From Chara braunii (lineage: Eukaryota > Streptophyta > Charophyceae > Charales > Characeae): DNA of 27,884 nucleotides. Below, piece by piece: positions 8,195 through 17,089 of the stretch. The stretch covers positions 274,040 through 301,923 of the forward strand of contig BFEA01000704.1 in the NCBI GenBank assembly GCA_003427395.1. Direction: 5' to 3'. The notes under the pieces are model-generated. The model was not told where the DNA came from. It worked only from the letters and a program-made list of their open reading frames with translations, and searched no databases. Position 1 is the stretch's first letter. The number at the start of each line of letters is the position of its first letter. The translations under genes were made by a program, and so were the position numbers.

Positions 8195-8900
8195 GGATTC
8201 TTCTTCTTCTTCTTCTTCTTCTTCTTCTTCGTCTTCTTCTTCTTCTTCTTCTTCTTCTTCTTCTTCTTCCTCTTCCTCCTCCTCCTCCTCCTTCTCTTTC
8301 TCCTCCTTCACCCCCTAAGATTGTTCATCTTGTCTGCCCTTGTATTTTTTCCATGCAGCATTTAACGCATGTACAAATTGCTGGTTTCTCTGTCTAGATG
8401 TTAGCTTTCGTGTCACGAGAATGGATGGATGTATGCATGTCTGACTCGATAGTAGTAGGAGGAGCAAGAGAAGAGGGTTCTTCTTCTTCTTCTTCTTCTT
8501 CTTCTTCTTCTTCTTCTTCTTCTTCTTCTTCCTATTATTATTATTATTATTACAGAGAAGAGGATTTTTCTTCTTCTTCCGCCCTCTCCTCCTCCTCCGA
8601 AGATCATCTCGTCTGCTCTTGTGTTTTTTTGGTACGGCATTTGCTGCTATGTACACATGGCTGCTTTCTCTCTCTTCTAGAGAAGAAGCTTCTTCTTCTT
8701 CTTCCTCTTCTTCTTCTTCTTCTTCCTTCTGTCCTCCACCTCCTAAGATTGTTCATCTCGTCTTCTCTTGTTTTTTTTTTTTTTTTTTTAATTATTATTA
8801 TGGCATTTACTGCACTTACACATGGCTGTTTTCTCTGTTTAGATGTTATCTTTCGTGTTCATGGGAATGGGTGCATGCATGTATGCATGTCTTGACATGT
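8195..8900 (+). repeat. Three tandem (TTC)n-headed units of ~200-270 bp
   Basis: Each unit is a TTC/CTC run followed by ~145 bp sharing AAGAT[TGT]TCATC, CGTCTGCTCTTG, GGCATTTACTGC, ACACATGGCTG, TTTCTCTGT.TAG and ATGCATGTATGCATGTCTGA. Unit starts are near 8195, 8480 and 8687. Units 1 and 3 are the most complete; unit 2 lacks the ATGCATGT end. The array is intronic. Confidence 0.8.
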
Positions 8901-8973
8901 TACAACTCGTCTTTGCTGTTGTTGTTGTTTTTAATCATCTGCTGTTGTTGTTGTTTTTAATCATCTTGCTCAG

Positions 8974-9252
8974 ATTATTGTTAAGGAGAAGGGAGTTTTC
9001 TCCAACGTGACATCTCAAAGCGCAAAGGCGAAGCTTCGTCTTCTGTTCGAGGTCGCTCCTCTTGGAATGCTTGTTGAGAAAGCTGGCGGCTACAGCAGCA
9101 ATGGCTTCAACTCCGTCTCAGACATCGTCATCGAGAACATCGACGACAGAACACAAGTCTGTTACGGCTCCCGTGGCGAAGTACAGCGATTCGAGGAGTA
9201 CTTGTACGGGACCTCGCGCCTAGCCAACGAGCCAGCGACGGCCAATGCGTGA
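8974..9252 (+). CDS. SBPASE: Sedoheptulose-1,7-bisphosphatase, last exon and stop
   Basis: The exon encodes 92 residues plus TGA, starting [14 protein letters not shown]. It continues with [20 protein letters not shown] then [27 protein letters not shown] and YLYGTSRL, the conserved C-terminus of plant and algal SBPase. The LLFE...EKAGG segment corresponds to the region of the FBPase/SBPase fold that supplies a metal-ligand Glu, and that Glu is present. The C-terminal tail ANEPATANA varies among species and is of normal length. With the two upstream exons it gives about 149 residues, roughly the last 40% of a normal precursor. The gene looks intact here. No polyadenylation signal could be assigned with confidence. 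Confidence 0.97.
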   Translation: MIVKEKGVFSNVTSQSAKAKLRLLFEVAPLGMLVEKAGGYSSNGFNSVSDIVIENIDDRTQVCYGSRGEVQRFEEYLYGTSRLANEPATANA

Positions 9253-9540
9253 TTGGTTGTTGACTGGATTGGATGAGTGATTGATCGGTTCATTGATTGG
9301 TTGGTGGATTGATTGACCTATATTGATTAGTTACTTGAGTGATCGATTCATAGTGATGATGGCTCGATTGATCTCTGTTGGTTGAGCGACTGATTAGCTG
9401 ATTGATTGGGTGATGGGTGATGGGTGGTGGGTTGGTTGATGATGATTGGGTGATGGGTTGGTTGATGATTGGCCACCGATCGGTTTCCGATTTCATCGAA
9501 CACGCACCCAACTAGCGAAGAAGTCTCCGAGAAGCTTCAA
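9253..9540 (+). other. SBPase 3' flank / 3' UTR, GATTG-rich low complexity
   Basis: Directly after the stop the sequence is a degenerate array of GATTGATTGG, GGTTGGTTGA and GATGGGTGATGGGT words to about 9475, probably including the 3' UTR. No second gene begins here. Confidence 0.6.
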
Positions 9541-10009
9541 AGATAGTTCAATGTTTTGGCACGTGTAAGTTCGACAAATAATCATACGATAATACGTGTA
9601 TGTTTTAGTTTACATGTCATCATTACCTATCTCTGGATATTTCTTTTTTTCTTTTTATTTTTTTATTTTTTTTTTTCTGGATATTTCAAAACGACAGTTC
9701 CAAAAAAAAAAAGGAAGGGAAAAAGAAGACTGTGTTATCTGAGACCTACCTAAGCATTTACCACAAGGTGGAGCGTTCGACTATCACGTCAAGAATCATT
9801 CTTTTCTTGTCCCCTTCCCCCTCTCCCTCCTCCCCGCCCCCCCCCTCCCCCCACCCTCTTTCCCCTGTTTTCCGTCTTTTATTTTATCTTTTACTGTTTG
9901 ACTTCAAACTGCAGAAAAAAAAAAAGACAAACGAGAAAGACATATGCGGCAAACAGTTGGCGATGAAAACAAACAACAACAGCAACATAAGGGGGGGGGG
10001 AAGGGGGGG
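9541..10009. other. No recognised gene; T-rich then C/A/G homopolymers
   Basis: This holds T-rich sequence (9640-9680), an A-run (9702-9712), C-rich pyrimidine sequence (9810-9865) and G homopolymers leading into the gap. Nothing coding is recognised. Confidence 0.7.
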
Positions 10010-10334
10010 NNNNNNNNNNNNNNNNNNNNNNNNNNNNNNNNNNNNNNNNNNNNNNNNNNNNNNNNNNNNNNNNNNNNNNNNNNNNNNNNNNNNNNNNNNN
10101 NNNNNNNNNNNNNNNNNNNNNNNNNNNNNNNNNNNNNNNNNNNNNNNNNNNNNNNNNNNNNNNNNNNNNNNNNNNNNNNNNNNNNNNNNNNNNNNNNNNN
10201 NNNNNNNNNNNNNNNNNNNNNNNNNNNNNNNNNNNNNNNNNNNNNNNNNNNNNNNNNNNNNNNNNNNNNNNNNNNNNNNNNNNNNNNNNNNNNNNNNNNN
10301 NNNNNNNNNNNNNNNNNNNNNNNNNNNNNNNNNN
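10010..10334. other. Assembly gap (325 N)
   Basis: Unknown bases sit between a G homopolymer and a GA-rich tract. Open frames spanning it are artefacts. Confidence 0.99.
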
Positions 10335-11277
10335 AGAAGAGAGAAGGGTGAGGAGATGAGAGGAGGAGGAGGAGAAGAAGAGAGGAGGGGGAGGAGAGAT
10401 CCAGCTGTGGGAGGGCAGATGGCAGCAACACAGCGCATGCGGATTCGTATCATGAACTGCGTGTTGTATGCTCGCTGGAGACTTCTTTTTCCTTTTTTCT
10501 CTTGTTTTCATGAATCAATGACGGTAAAAGGACATAACATCACACACATATACACCAATATAACTGATAAATCACGTGACGCCCTTCACGAAGCGCCACG
10601 TGTCATCGTTCAGAATGCATAGTGCAATGGCGCAAGACGAGACGCACTTTCAAGAGACCAACACTGCGTGTCATCGTCTGGACTGAACAGACGAAAGGCA
10701 CAAGAGTTAACACTTTGGATGTGTTTTATTTCTTTTTTGTTAGGGGAAATTGTTGAACTGCCCCTTGAAGTTGGGGTGTTTGGCCAGATACCCCTAAAAG
10801 CCAAGAGTATGGTGAAATGCCCATATGACAGTCATGAAACTTTGCGAAATGCCCCATTGGGCATTTGGACCCGCCATTTTTCGCATATACCCCTACCTAG
10901 CCCTATGCAACTTGTCCATATGCCCCTGCATTCCTGACCGTTGGACCCTTGCCCCTACCGGTACCTGCCATTTTTCCTGTTTGCCCCTGTCGCCGTTGAA
11001 CGCCTGAGGCTGTTACCGAACCTGGCTCAGTTTTGCAAAGGCTGTTCCCTAACCTGGCTCAGTTTTGCAAATGGCCCTGCACGTACCGGGCATCTTTTAT
11101 GTTTGCCCCTCCACATGTACCAGTCCCACTGAGCCCATTCCGTGGGCCCGGGCGGCCCGTGGTGGAACAATACACAAACGGCCATCTATGCCTGCTGCGC
11201 CTGCGGCCAGATGGACTTGGATGATGCATTTCTCTGGGTGGGACTACCGCAATTCCTCCCTGCCCCCCTCCCCCTCC

Positions 11278-11280
<3 letters not shown>
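10335..11280. other. Unassigned; GCCCC-word repeat at 10740-11110
   Basis: 10335-10400 is purine-rich. From about 10740 to 11110 short phrases such as AAATGCCCC, TTTGCCCCT and ATACCCCTA recur every 20-60 bp, and CCTGGCTCAGTTTTGCAAA is repeated in tandem (about 11020-11038 and 11052-11070). No protein is recognised. Probably an old repeat family. Confidence 0.5.

Positions 11281-11347
<67 letters not shown>
11281..11347 (+). repeat. (TC)n microsatellite
   Basis: Pure CT/TC run of about 33 units, directly outside the left arm of the foldback element. Confidence 0.97.
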
Positions 11348-11350
<3 letters not shown>

Positions 11351-11367
11351 CTTTTTTCCCTTCTTTC

Positions 11368-12418
11368 TTTTCATCTCCATCACCTTCCCTCCTCCTCCTA
11401 TACTCCCACCTTCCTGCTCCTGTCTCCATCGTCTTCCCTCATCCTCCTCTATTTCCACCTTCCCGCCTCCATTGCTGCATATTTCCCGTTCCTCCAAATG
11501 AAAAACGGCGGGAACGTGTAGTGACGTCCTCTATTTCCACCTTCCCGCCTCCATTGCTGCATATTTCCCGTTCCTCCAAATGAAAAATGGCGGGAAAGTG
11601 TGGTGACGGAGGCGGGAAGGTGGGAGTAGAGGAGATGTAAGAGCTGGAAAACGACGGAAAAGTGTTGTGATGGAGGGGGGAAGGTGGGAGTAGAGGACAC
11701 ATAAGAGCTGAAAAACGACGGGTTGTGGGAAGGTGGGAGTAGAGAGATGCAAGAGCTGGAAAAGGGGGCCTGTTTGGGCAAAAAAATGAAAGAGTACTTG
11801 CTGCTGGGTAGCTGCTTGATTGCCCCTCGTCCAAAGATTGGGCCTGGCTCCACTTCCAGACGTATCTGGACTGTTTTATGGATCAGATGCGTTCTGACTG
11901 ATCCAACATGTCAAATGCATTGGCACAGCCTCCAGCTCCAGATTCATTTCGAATGTATTGCGGTGAAGTAAATCGCAAATACATTCTAAATGAATCTGGA
12001 GCAGGAAGCTGCCCCAATGCGTTGGAAATGTTGGATCAGTCAGAACCATACCCCAACACATCTAAATGAATCCTGAGCTGGAAGTTGTCCCAATGCATTC
12101 CAAATGTTGGATCAGTCAGAATGCATCGGATCCATAAAACAGTTCAGATACGTGTGGAAGTGGAGAATGCCTCCATCGTCGTCCTTTTTTCTCTCCTCCT
12201 CCGTCATTTTCCATCTCCTCTGTCGTTCCCATCTCCTCTACTCCCACCTTCCCCCCTTCATCGTGACACTTTTCCGTGGGGTCAGAATGGAAAATGCCCC
12301 GAAATGTGTAGCCATGGAGGCGGGAAGGTGGAAGTAGAGGAGGAGGGAAGGCGATGGAGACGGTAGCGGGAAGGTGGGAGTAGAGGAGGAGGAGGGAACG
12401 TGACGGAGATGAAGAGGG
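11368..12418. mobile_element. Foldback (long inverted-repeat) element, ~1.05 kb
   Basis: The left arm (11368-11962) is the imperfect reverse complement of the right arm (11974-12418), with an 11-nt loop at 11963-11973. Paired landmarks run from the outside in: TCATCTCCATCACCTTCCCT with its complement near 12395-12415; TACTCCCACCTTCC with 12371-12382; CACCTTCCCGCCTCCAT with 12312-12328; CTGTTTTATGGATC with GATCCATAAAACAG at 12129-12142; GAATGTATT at the tip. The left arm is longer because it holds an 82-bp tandem duplication (about 11451-11614) and three degenerate GGTGGGAGTAGAG units. No transposase is encoded. Confidence 0.82.
11848..12165. repeat. Inner TIR core of the foldback element (318 bp)
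   Basis: CTCCACTTCC at 11848 and GGAAGTGGAG ending at 12165 bound an inner inverted repeat with about 60-bp ends. Inside, a ~73-bp unit (AATGAATC..GAGC.GGAAG..G then CCCAATGC and ATGTTGGATCAGTCAGAA) occurs once inverted on the left and twice in tandem on the right. This may be an independent MITE that captured or was captured by the pyrimidine/purine arms. Confidence 0.7.
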
Positions 12419-12619
12419 AGCAGGGAAGGTGCGATGGGAGGAGTCCGAGGACGTAGAGGAAGTGGAGGAAGTGCAGGGGGAAACGTGTCAGGAGGAGGGC
12501 GGGGGGTTGTCAGGCAGTGGGGGTGGGGGGCGTGGTCAGGAGGAGGAGGGGGGGGTGCCACGTCTTATCTGGGCTATTATGGCAAGCTGAACTGCCGGGG
12601 AGGGAAAGGCTGACGGCAG
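12419..12619. other. G-rich unassigned stretch
   Basis: Degenerate GGAGG, GGGGGTGGGG and GGAGGAGGAGG words without coding content. It probably continues the purine arm outside the paired part of the foldback element. Confidence 0.5.
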
Positions 12620-12663
12620 TTGGTGGGGAGCTTCACCTGCTGGAAATCGGGTCCAGCGTCCCA
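12620..12663 (-). mobile_element. Fragment of GGGACGCTGG SINE-like family
   Basis: The reverse strand reads GGGACGCTGGACCCGATTTC, CAGCAGGTGAAG and CTCCCCACCAA and then stops, so only the 5' ~44 bp of the element remains. There is no A-tail. Confidence 0.7.
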
Positions 12664-12884
12664 TTGAAAATACAAAAGAATACATAGATATCCGAAAAAA
12701 CGTGAGATTGGAAAAAAGGACCATTTGGCCACGGCCATTGGAAAAAACCTCTTCCACTTTTTTGACTCAGGGAAAAGACACTGCCTCTTCACCCTTTTCT
12801 CAGGGTGCCAGATATACCTATTAGCACAAGCTGTGAGATCTGCTGAGAATTCCTTCTATATTCCATACCAGGATATAGGAGTTT

Positions 12885-13310
12885 TTAGTTGGTTCTTACG
12901 TCTCTTTCGAGATGAATAAATAGAAGACTCAATAAGTAAATAAAATACAATCGATTATCTACCCAAAATGAAATAAAGTCCCAAAGACCTATGATGGTAA
13001 TAAATATGGTTAACCCGATTAACATAACAAAAGCATAATGGTACACAAAGCCACTTTGAAGTGTACTTATTTGCTTCGCTAATTTTTGAAATGTGGTGGA
13101 AATTCCGTAGGGACCCAAAATGGAAATAGCACCTTTGTCTAGGAACAAGGGCTGATGCTGGGGTGGGGAAGGGATCTGGGAATTCTGATAGAGGGCGCAT
13201 AGGCACTGCAGCATCAATAGTAGTCCAGTCACCAAATTCCAATTTGTAATCCCTTTTAATCTCAACATCATCACCACCCATTGCCCCATTCCATATGACT
13301 TTTCCCAATC
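12885..13310 (-). pseudogene. LINE ORF2 C-terminal piece
   Basis: The two - strand frames covering this stretch each keep part of the original reading. [29 protein letters not shown] and PLSEFPDPF are shared with the fragment at 3695-3880. It is not intact, and the rest toward 12885 is not recognised. Confidence 0.55.
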
Positions 13311-13383
13311 TCCCTCCCTCGTTTCCGCCCAGCCAGTTACAACTGAATTTTCGAAAATGTGATTGGATTTCTGATTTTTTGGA

Positions 13384-14259
13384 TTAAAAATTAACTTTTT
13401 CCTTTGTTTGAGCCCATTTTGTTAGGATGTCTGTTTCAATTTGTTGTTTAATAGTCTCTGCGAAGTCTGGCCCATCTAGCCTGGCTCCTTCCCATTCGTA
13501 AGTACATCTTCTCATCCAGATGGCCCACATTACAGCTCTTCGCCCTATACCGAAAAAATTGACTATAAATTCCTCCTGATTTTCCATTGATTCTAGCTTG
13601 GGGATCCATGTCTCTAGAAGAACAACTTTCCGCCCCCATGGCCATGGAATACGTGAGACTAGTTGTGACCAGATGCGGTCCCACCACCTCCATAGCCAGA
13701 TGGAGCCCGGACACTGCATAAAGATGTGTTCTATAGTTTCAAGAATTGTTCTGCTCGAAAAGGCTGATCTGCAAAATTTACACCATCTTGATGCTATTCC
13801 TTTCTGTTCTAGAGAGGATTTGTCAATTAGTCAGTCATTTGTTGGGAGACACCTGTGCTCAATTTGCCATTGAAAGGAAGCAATTTTGGATGGTTTATTT
13901 TTGACTGTTTTAAACCACTTGACCGACCTCAGATCTTCTTTACTTATGTTGAGGTGTTTCATCCATCTGGCTGATACTTTGTCTTCTAAATTGATTTTCG
14001 GACGCATCATTCGATAAGGTGATTTGACTTTCAACAGATGAATAGATCTCTTGTATGATCTATAATGTCTACCTACTCTTATTTCTGAACTCCATACCCA
14101 ATTGGCCGGGTCTAGATGTAGTTTAGAAATAGGGCAGTCTGGTTTGAAGGCTAGCCAAGAATCTTTACTCTTGATTACTCTTATTCTGAAAATCTGGTGG
14201 GCTTGGACCCATCGAGTTTCCCCTTGACTCATCGGAACAACGGCATTGTTAGATGACAA
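13384..14259 (-). pseudogene. LINE zf-RVT region with zinc knuckle
   Basis: Read on the - strand, 14259-13831 gives YRSYKRSIHLLKVKSPYRMM, then FQWQIEHRCLPTND, the usual run-up to the plant LINE zinc knuckle. The knuckle itself (C-K-F-C, 14 residues, then EHIFMQC) lies at about 13790-13720 in a shifted frame, followed by PGSIWLWRWWDRIW at about 13710-13670 and on to 13384. The CX2C...HX4C ligands are all present although the frame is broken. Confidence 0.75.
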
Positions 14260-15012
14260 GGAAAAAAACTGTAGGAGAAAATCCCCGATTTGCCCACGAT
14301 CAAGAATTCTGCCAATTGACTGGGTTGAGACTTGAATGCTACCCAGTCATTTATCATTAATTTGGGGCCTCCTCTGAGAATACATATCCATTCAAGAGGG
14401 ATGAGATCTTTTATCTTTTTTAGTGATTCCGCCGAATGGTGACAATACTGTAGTCACCTCCGTAAATTAGATGGGTCTATCCAATCATTGGTGTTCATAT
14501 CCCATATATCATTAATCCTCATGATTTCATTATTGATCCATCATTTCCAAGGAGAGTGCATACAGTGAAGAACATATCCTTGGGAGTTGCAAATCCACCT
14601 GTTATCGAATAAAGGTTGTTGACAGACTTCCTTCCACCTTCTTGGCAAGAGTTTGTCTGTTAGGGGGAGTTTCCTCCAGGTTTTCAACATGGTCACCCAA
14701 AATTGATCATTTTTCAAATCTTGCCTGACAGCCTGACAGCCTGCCTATTGGAAACTGTGGATGTTATTACAGGCTTAGAAATCCCCCTTGGGATTATCCA
14801 AGATCGATTTTTCAACCATGTCAGAGGGTCAATTTCCTCAGACATGGAGGGGGCTAGGCGATTGATTTGCTCCAAGGCCAAAGGGGCCCATGGGGTTTGG
14901 GGGTTAAATAATAAGCGTTGAATCCATTGGATTGAAAGTGCCTTGGACTGGGTTAGAGGATCCATAACCCCCCCCCCCCCCCCCCCCTTACTTTTGGGTG
15001 AATAATAGACTG

Positions 15013-15213
15013 TCATGCTACCCTGCTGATAACACTATTGTATTCATGATTACCTCTCCATAAAAAGGCAGTTAATTGTCGTTGAAGAGATTTGAGGGAA
15101 ACTTCATCCAAAGCCCAGATCGCTGATTTATACCAAATAGATGCTAGGATTATATTGTTAATTATCATTGATCGACCAAAAATTAAGGTATATTTGTTCT
15201 TCCACATTTCCAA
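15013..15213 (-). pseudogene. LINE post-RT segment
   Basis: FGRSMIINNIILASIWYKSA and FLWRGNHEYNSVISRVA align well with MGRALAINNAIFATIWYKVA and LWRGNHEHIKCIRRVAW of the + strand LINE at about 18660-18840. The two LINE remnants therefore belong to the same clade but are clearly diverged. Confidence 0.8.
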
Positions 15214-15352
15214 TTTGGACTGAGCTGGTTGGGAGATCCATTCATTATGAGTCTTTGGCTTACCTTAGGGGGACGTCAACAACGCCCTTTCGGAAATTTG
15301 AATTCGGTCGGTGCCAAGTTGGATGTGGCAGGCAGAGAAGTCGCCTATACAG

Positions 15353-15515
15353 CAGTCTAGCTCAGTTGGTAAGGCAAGCAAGTGGCATCCAGGAGGTCTT
15401 GGGTTCAATCCCCATTGACCTCATGTACCTTCCTGGGCAAGCTTGGCGCCCTCCACCTAGAGATATGCAGTTGGTTGTTGTTGTTGTTTTTTTTTTTTTT
15501 TTTTATTATTATTAT
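15353..15515 (+). mobile_element. tRNA-derived SINE, + strand
   Basis: The tRNA-like head has an A-box TAGCTCAGTTGG at 15358-15369 and a B-box GGGTTCAATCCCC at 15401-15413. The body contains ACCTTCCTGGGCAAGCTTGG and AGATATGCAGTTGGTTG and ends in a TTG/T run and (ATT)n. The anticodon arm is not a good tRNA stem, so this is not a working tRNA gene. It is closely related to the reversed copy at 15775-16003. Confidence 0.85.
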
Positions 15516-15774
15516 TTAAAAGGCTAATTCCTTAAGCCCAACCAATTCAATTACCTGTCAAATCTGGACAGGACAGCCTTTCAGACTTTTTTTATTGTCA
15601 TTATAGTATTACGGGGAACCCCGTAGCAGCCACATCCGTGCTCAAGGCTCCAACGAGGGAACATGCGGGAGCTGCACCCACGTCCAACGAGGGAACATGC
15701 GAGAGCTGCACCCACCAGCAGGTGCGATACCTGCTACAGCAGGTGGGCGATACCGGCCAGGGGTCAGCTGGTAG
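15516..15774. other. Spacer with 34-bp tandem repeat
   Basis: CAACGAGGGAACATGCG.GAG then CTGCACCCAC is repeated in tandem with a 34-bp period at about 15651-15718. It is followed by short CAGCAGGTG.GCGATACC repeats (15717-15760). No coding content. Confidence 0.7.
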
Positions 15775-16003
15775 CATCAGGACCGAGTTGCTTTGATGGG
15801 CCAGTCACTGTGCCTCCCCTCTGGTCCCCTCCCCCTATGAACATCAGCAGTCTCTGCTCAATGCCACTGGGGGGGACCAACGACATATCTCTAGATGGCA
15901 GGCGCCAAGATTGCCCAGGAAGGTGCATGAGGCTAATGGGGATTGAACCCAAGACCTCCTGAATGCCACTTGCGTGGCTTACCAACTGAGCTAGGCCGCT
16001 GAA
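15775..16003 (-). mobile_element. tRNA-derived SINE, - strand
   Basis: On the - strand the head GCGGCCTAGCTCAGTTGG begins at about 16001 (A-box 15993-15982) and the B-box GGGTTCAATCCCC is at 15950-15938. The body matches the + copy (CACCTTCCTGGGCAATCTTG, TAGAGATATG) and continues with GTTGGTCCCCCCAGTGGCAT and GAGGGGACCAGAGG. An A-run on the transcribed strand lies immediately before the head (T-run 16005-16017) rather than after the body, which is unusual. Confidence 0.82.
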
Positions 16004-16017
16004 TTTTTTTTTTTTTT

Positions 16018-16582
16018 GCCTTCTCCTCATTGGGGGACAGCTACAAAATTGGTAAACTGTAGAAAAACGTTTTTTTATATTTTCTAAAAAAAAATGTGGT
16101 TGACCTAATAAAGAAAGCGACCTTTGTGCAGCCCCTCTGTTCGGCCTAGGCTCGCCATCTACGTGCTTACCCGCCGGCGAACACCATCTTATATATATTT
16201 TCTATCACGTCACATATTTTTAACTGGCGTTCCGCCATGTCATCATGGAACATATCTTTTTCCTTTCACGACCTACCACTGCTCCGAAGGCTATACAGGA
16301 GACCCCTGCAAGCATAGCTTTCTACCTCTTTTGGGTGAAGGGAGGTTACCTCTCTCGGTGGAGGGAGGTAAAGGCTTGTTTGCCCCTTTGTCCTAGCGTT
16401 TAGGGTGAAGGGTTGGGGCCGCCGGTGGGGGCCTGGCTAACACAAGGACCAAGCATTTGCCAGTAATTGTGTCTCCCTTTTCATCTTCCCCCACCCCCGT
16501 CGAGTAACAGTAGTGTCTAAAGCCAACACTCCCCCCCACACCACACACACCACACTCAACCAACTCACACATGCACTCATAC
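16018..16582. other. No recognised gene
   Basis: Mixed sequence with TATATATATTTTCT (16191), a GGTGAAGGGAGGTT.CCTCTCTCGG stretch and a GGAGGGAGGTAAAGG repeat (16335-16372). The open frames here are short and unlike known proteins. Confidence 0.6.
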
Positions 16583-16738
16583 CCGTGTTGGTTAAAGACC
16601 TTACTGATATCGACTGGGAGGATCCAGCTGACTATCTCAGTTGGTTGGCACCGAGTGTGCCACAGGCGGCCATGGGGGTTGAACCCACAACCTCCTGAAT
16701 GCCACTTGCATGCCTGACCACTTGAGCTAGGCCGCTGG
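16583..16738 (-). mobile_element. tRNA-derived SINE, - strand, divergent subfamily
   Basis: On the - strand the A-box is TAGCTCAAGTGG (16729-16718) and the B-box GGGTTCAACCCCC (16686-16674), with a different body (GGCACACTCGGTGCCAACCA). As in the other reversed copy, an A/AAT-rich run precedes the head. On the + strand TATCTCAGTTGG (about 16633-16644) plus the nearly palindromic B-box gives a second, opposite tRNA-like head. Confidence 0.78.
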
Positions 16739-16811
16739 ATTTTTTTTATTATTATTATTATTTTCCCTGTCTAAAACAAAAAAAAGGATATGTCGTTAGT
16801 CCCCCCAAGTG

Positions 16812-16849
16812 CTGTCTCTTATACACATCTAGATGTGTATAAGAGACAG
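16812..16849. other. Nextera mate-pair junction adapter (artefact)
   Basis: CTGTCTCTTATACACATCT is followed directly by its reverse complement AGATGTGTATAAGAGACAG, giving the exact 38-bp circularisation junction of Nextera mate-pair libraries (two Tn5 mosaic ends). It is not genomic sequence. Confidence 0.98.
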
Positions 16850-17051
16850 ATCAGAAGACTCTATAAACTTGTAAAAGTCTGCATATCTACTCCCTACTCC
16901 TCGCACGTTCATCGTCGCCTGGGGAATGAAGCCTGTAGGAGAGGCCAGTCACCGAGTACACAGTGATCACCTGGAGCAGTAGGCCGTGGGTGTCCTGGAA
17001 TATGAGACCACCTCCCATCCCATCCTCACATCAATACTCCTAGTGCACCCC
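16850..17051 (+). other. 202-bp segment trapped between two adapters
   Basis: From about 16957 it matches the repeat at 27728-27846 (GAGGCCAGTCACCGAGTACA, GTAGGCCGTGGGTGTCCTGG). Its end (CATCAATACTCCTAGTGCAC) matches 17107-17131. It is probably a LINE endonuclease-region fragment joined here by unremoved adapter reads, so its position is doubtful. Confidence 0.7.
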
Positions 17052-17089
17052 CTGTCTCTTATACACATCTAGATGTGTATAAGAGACAG
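17052..17089. other. Nextera mate-pair junction adapter (artefact)
   Basis: Second exact copy of the 38-bp double mosaic end. Translation across it gives the peptide MCIRDR, a known by-product of this adapter. The sequence on each side is the same repeat (CATC.ATACTCCTAG.GCACC), so the two flanks overlap rather than abut. Confidence 0.98.

Larger units (their letters stand above)
7467..8973 (+). other. SBPase last intron (1507 bp), simple-sequence rich
   Basis: The donor is GTAAGC at 7467 and the acceptor TTGCTCAG ends at 8973; both flanking boundaries are phase 0. Apart from about 100 ordinary bases at the start, the intron consists of a purine tract and three (TTC)n-headed repeats. Just before the acceptor, a ~25-bp stretch (TGCTGTTGTTGTTGTTTTTA then ATCATC) is tandemly duplicated at about 8913-8937 and 8940-8964. 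Confidence 0.88.
12725..15340 (-). mobile_element. Degenerate LINE (L1-like, zf-RVT type), 5'-truncated
   Basis: A - strand LINE remnant, read from 15340 down to 12725. It has the post-RT region at about 15213-15013, a WAPLALEQINRLAPS segment near 14880, the zf-RVT region at 14259-13700 and a C-terminal GKVIW...DWTT segment at 13310-13125. Frames change repeatedly and contain stops. A 20-nt C run (G on the coding strand) interrupts it near 14969-14988. The RT catalytic core and endonuclease are missing. The 3' limit is uncertain. Confidence 0.8.

Noticed and set aside
7346-8311. Long Lys/Glu-rich and Ser/Leu/Phe-rich open frames on both strands
   Set aside because: They are translations of the polypurine/polypyrimidine tract inside an SBPase intron; the first overlaps the real exon in a different frame.
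9732-10622. Open frames up to 296 codons across the middle of the window
   Set aside because: They run through 325 N; the open length is not evidence of coding.
15353-15425. Functional tRNA gene
   Set aside because: A and B boxes are good but the anticodon arm does not pair properly, and related copies with SINE bodies exist nearby.
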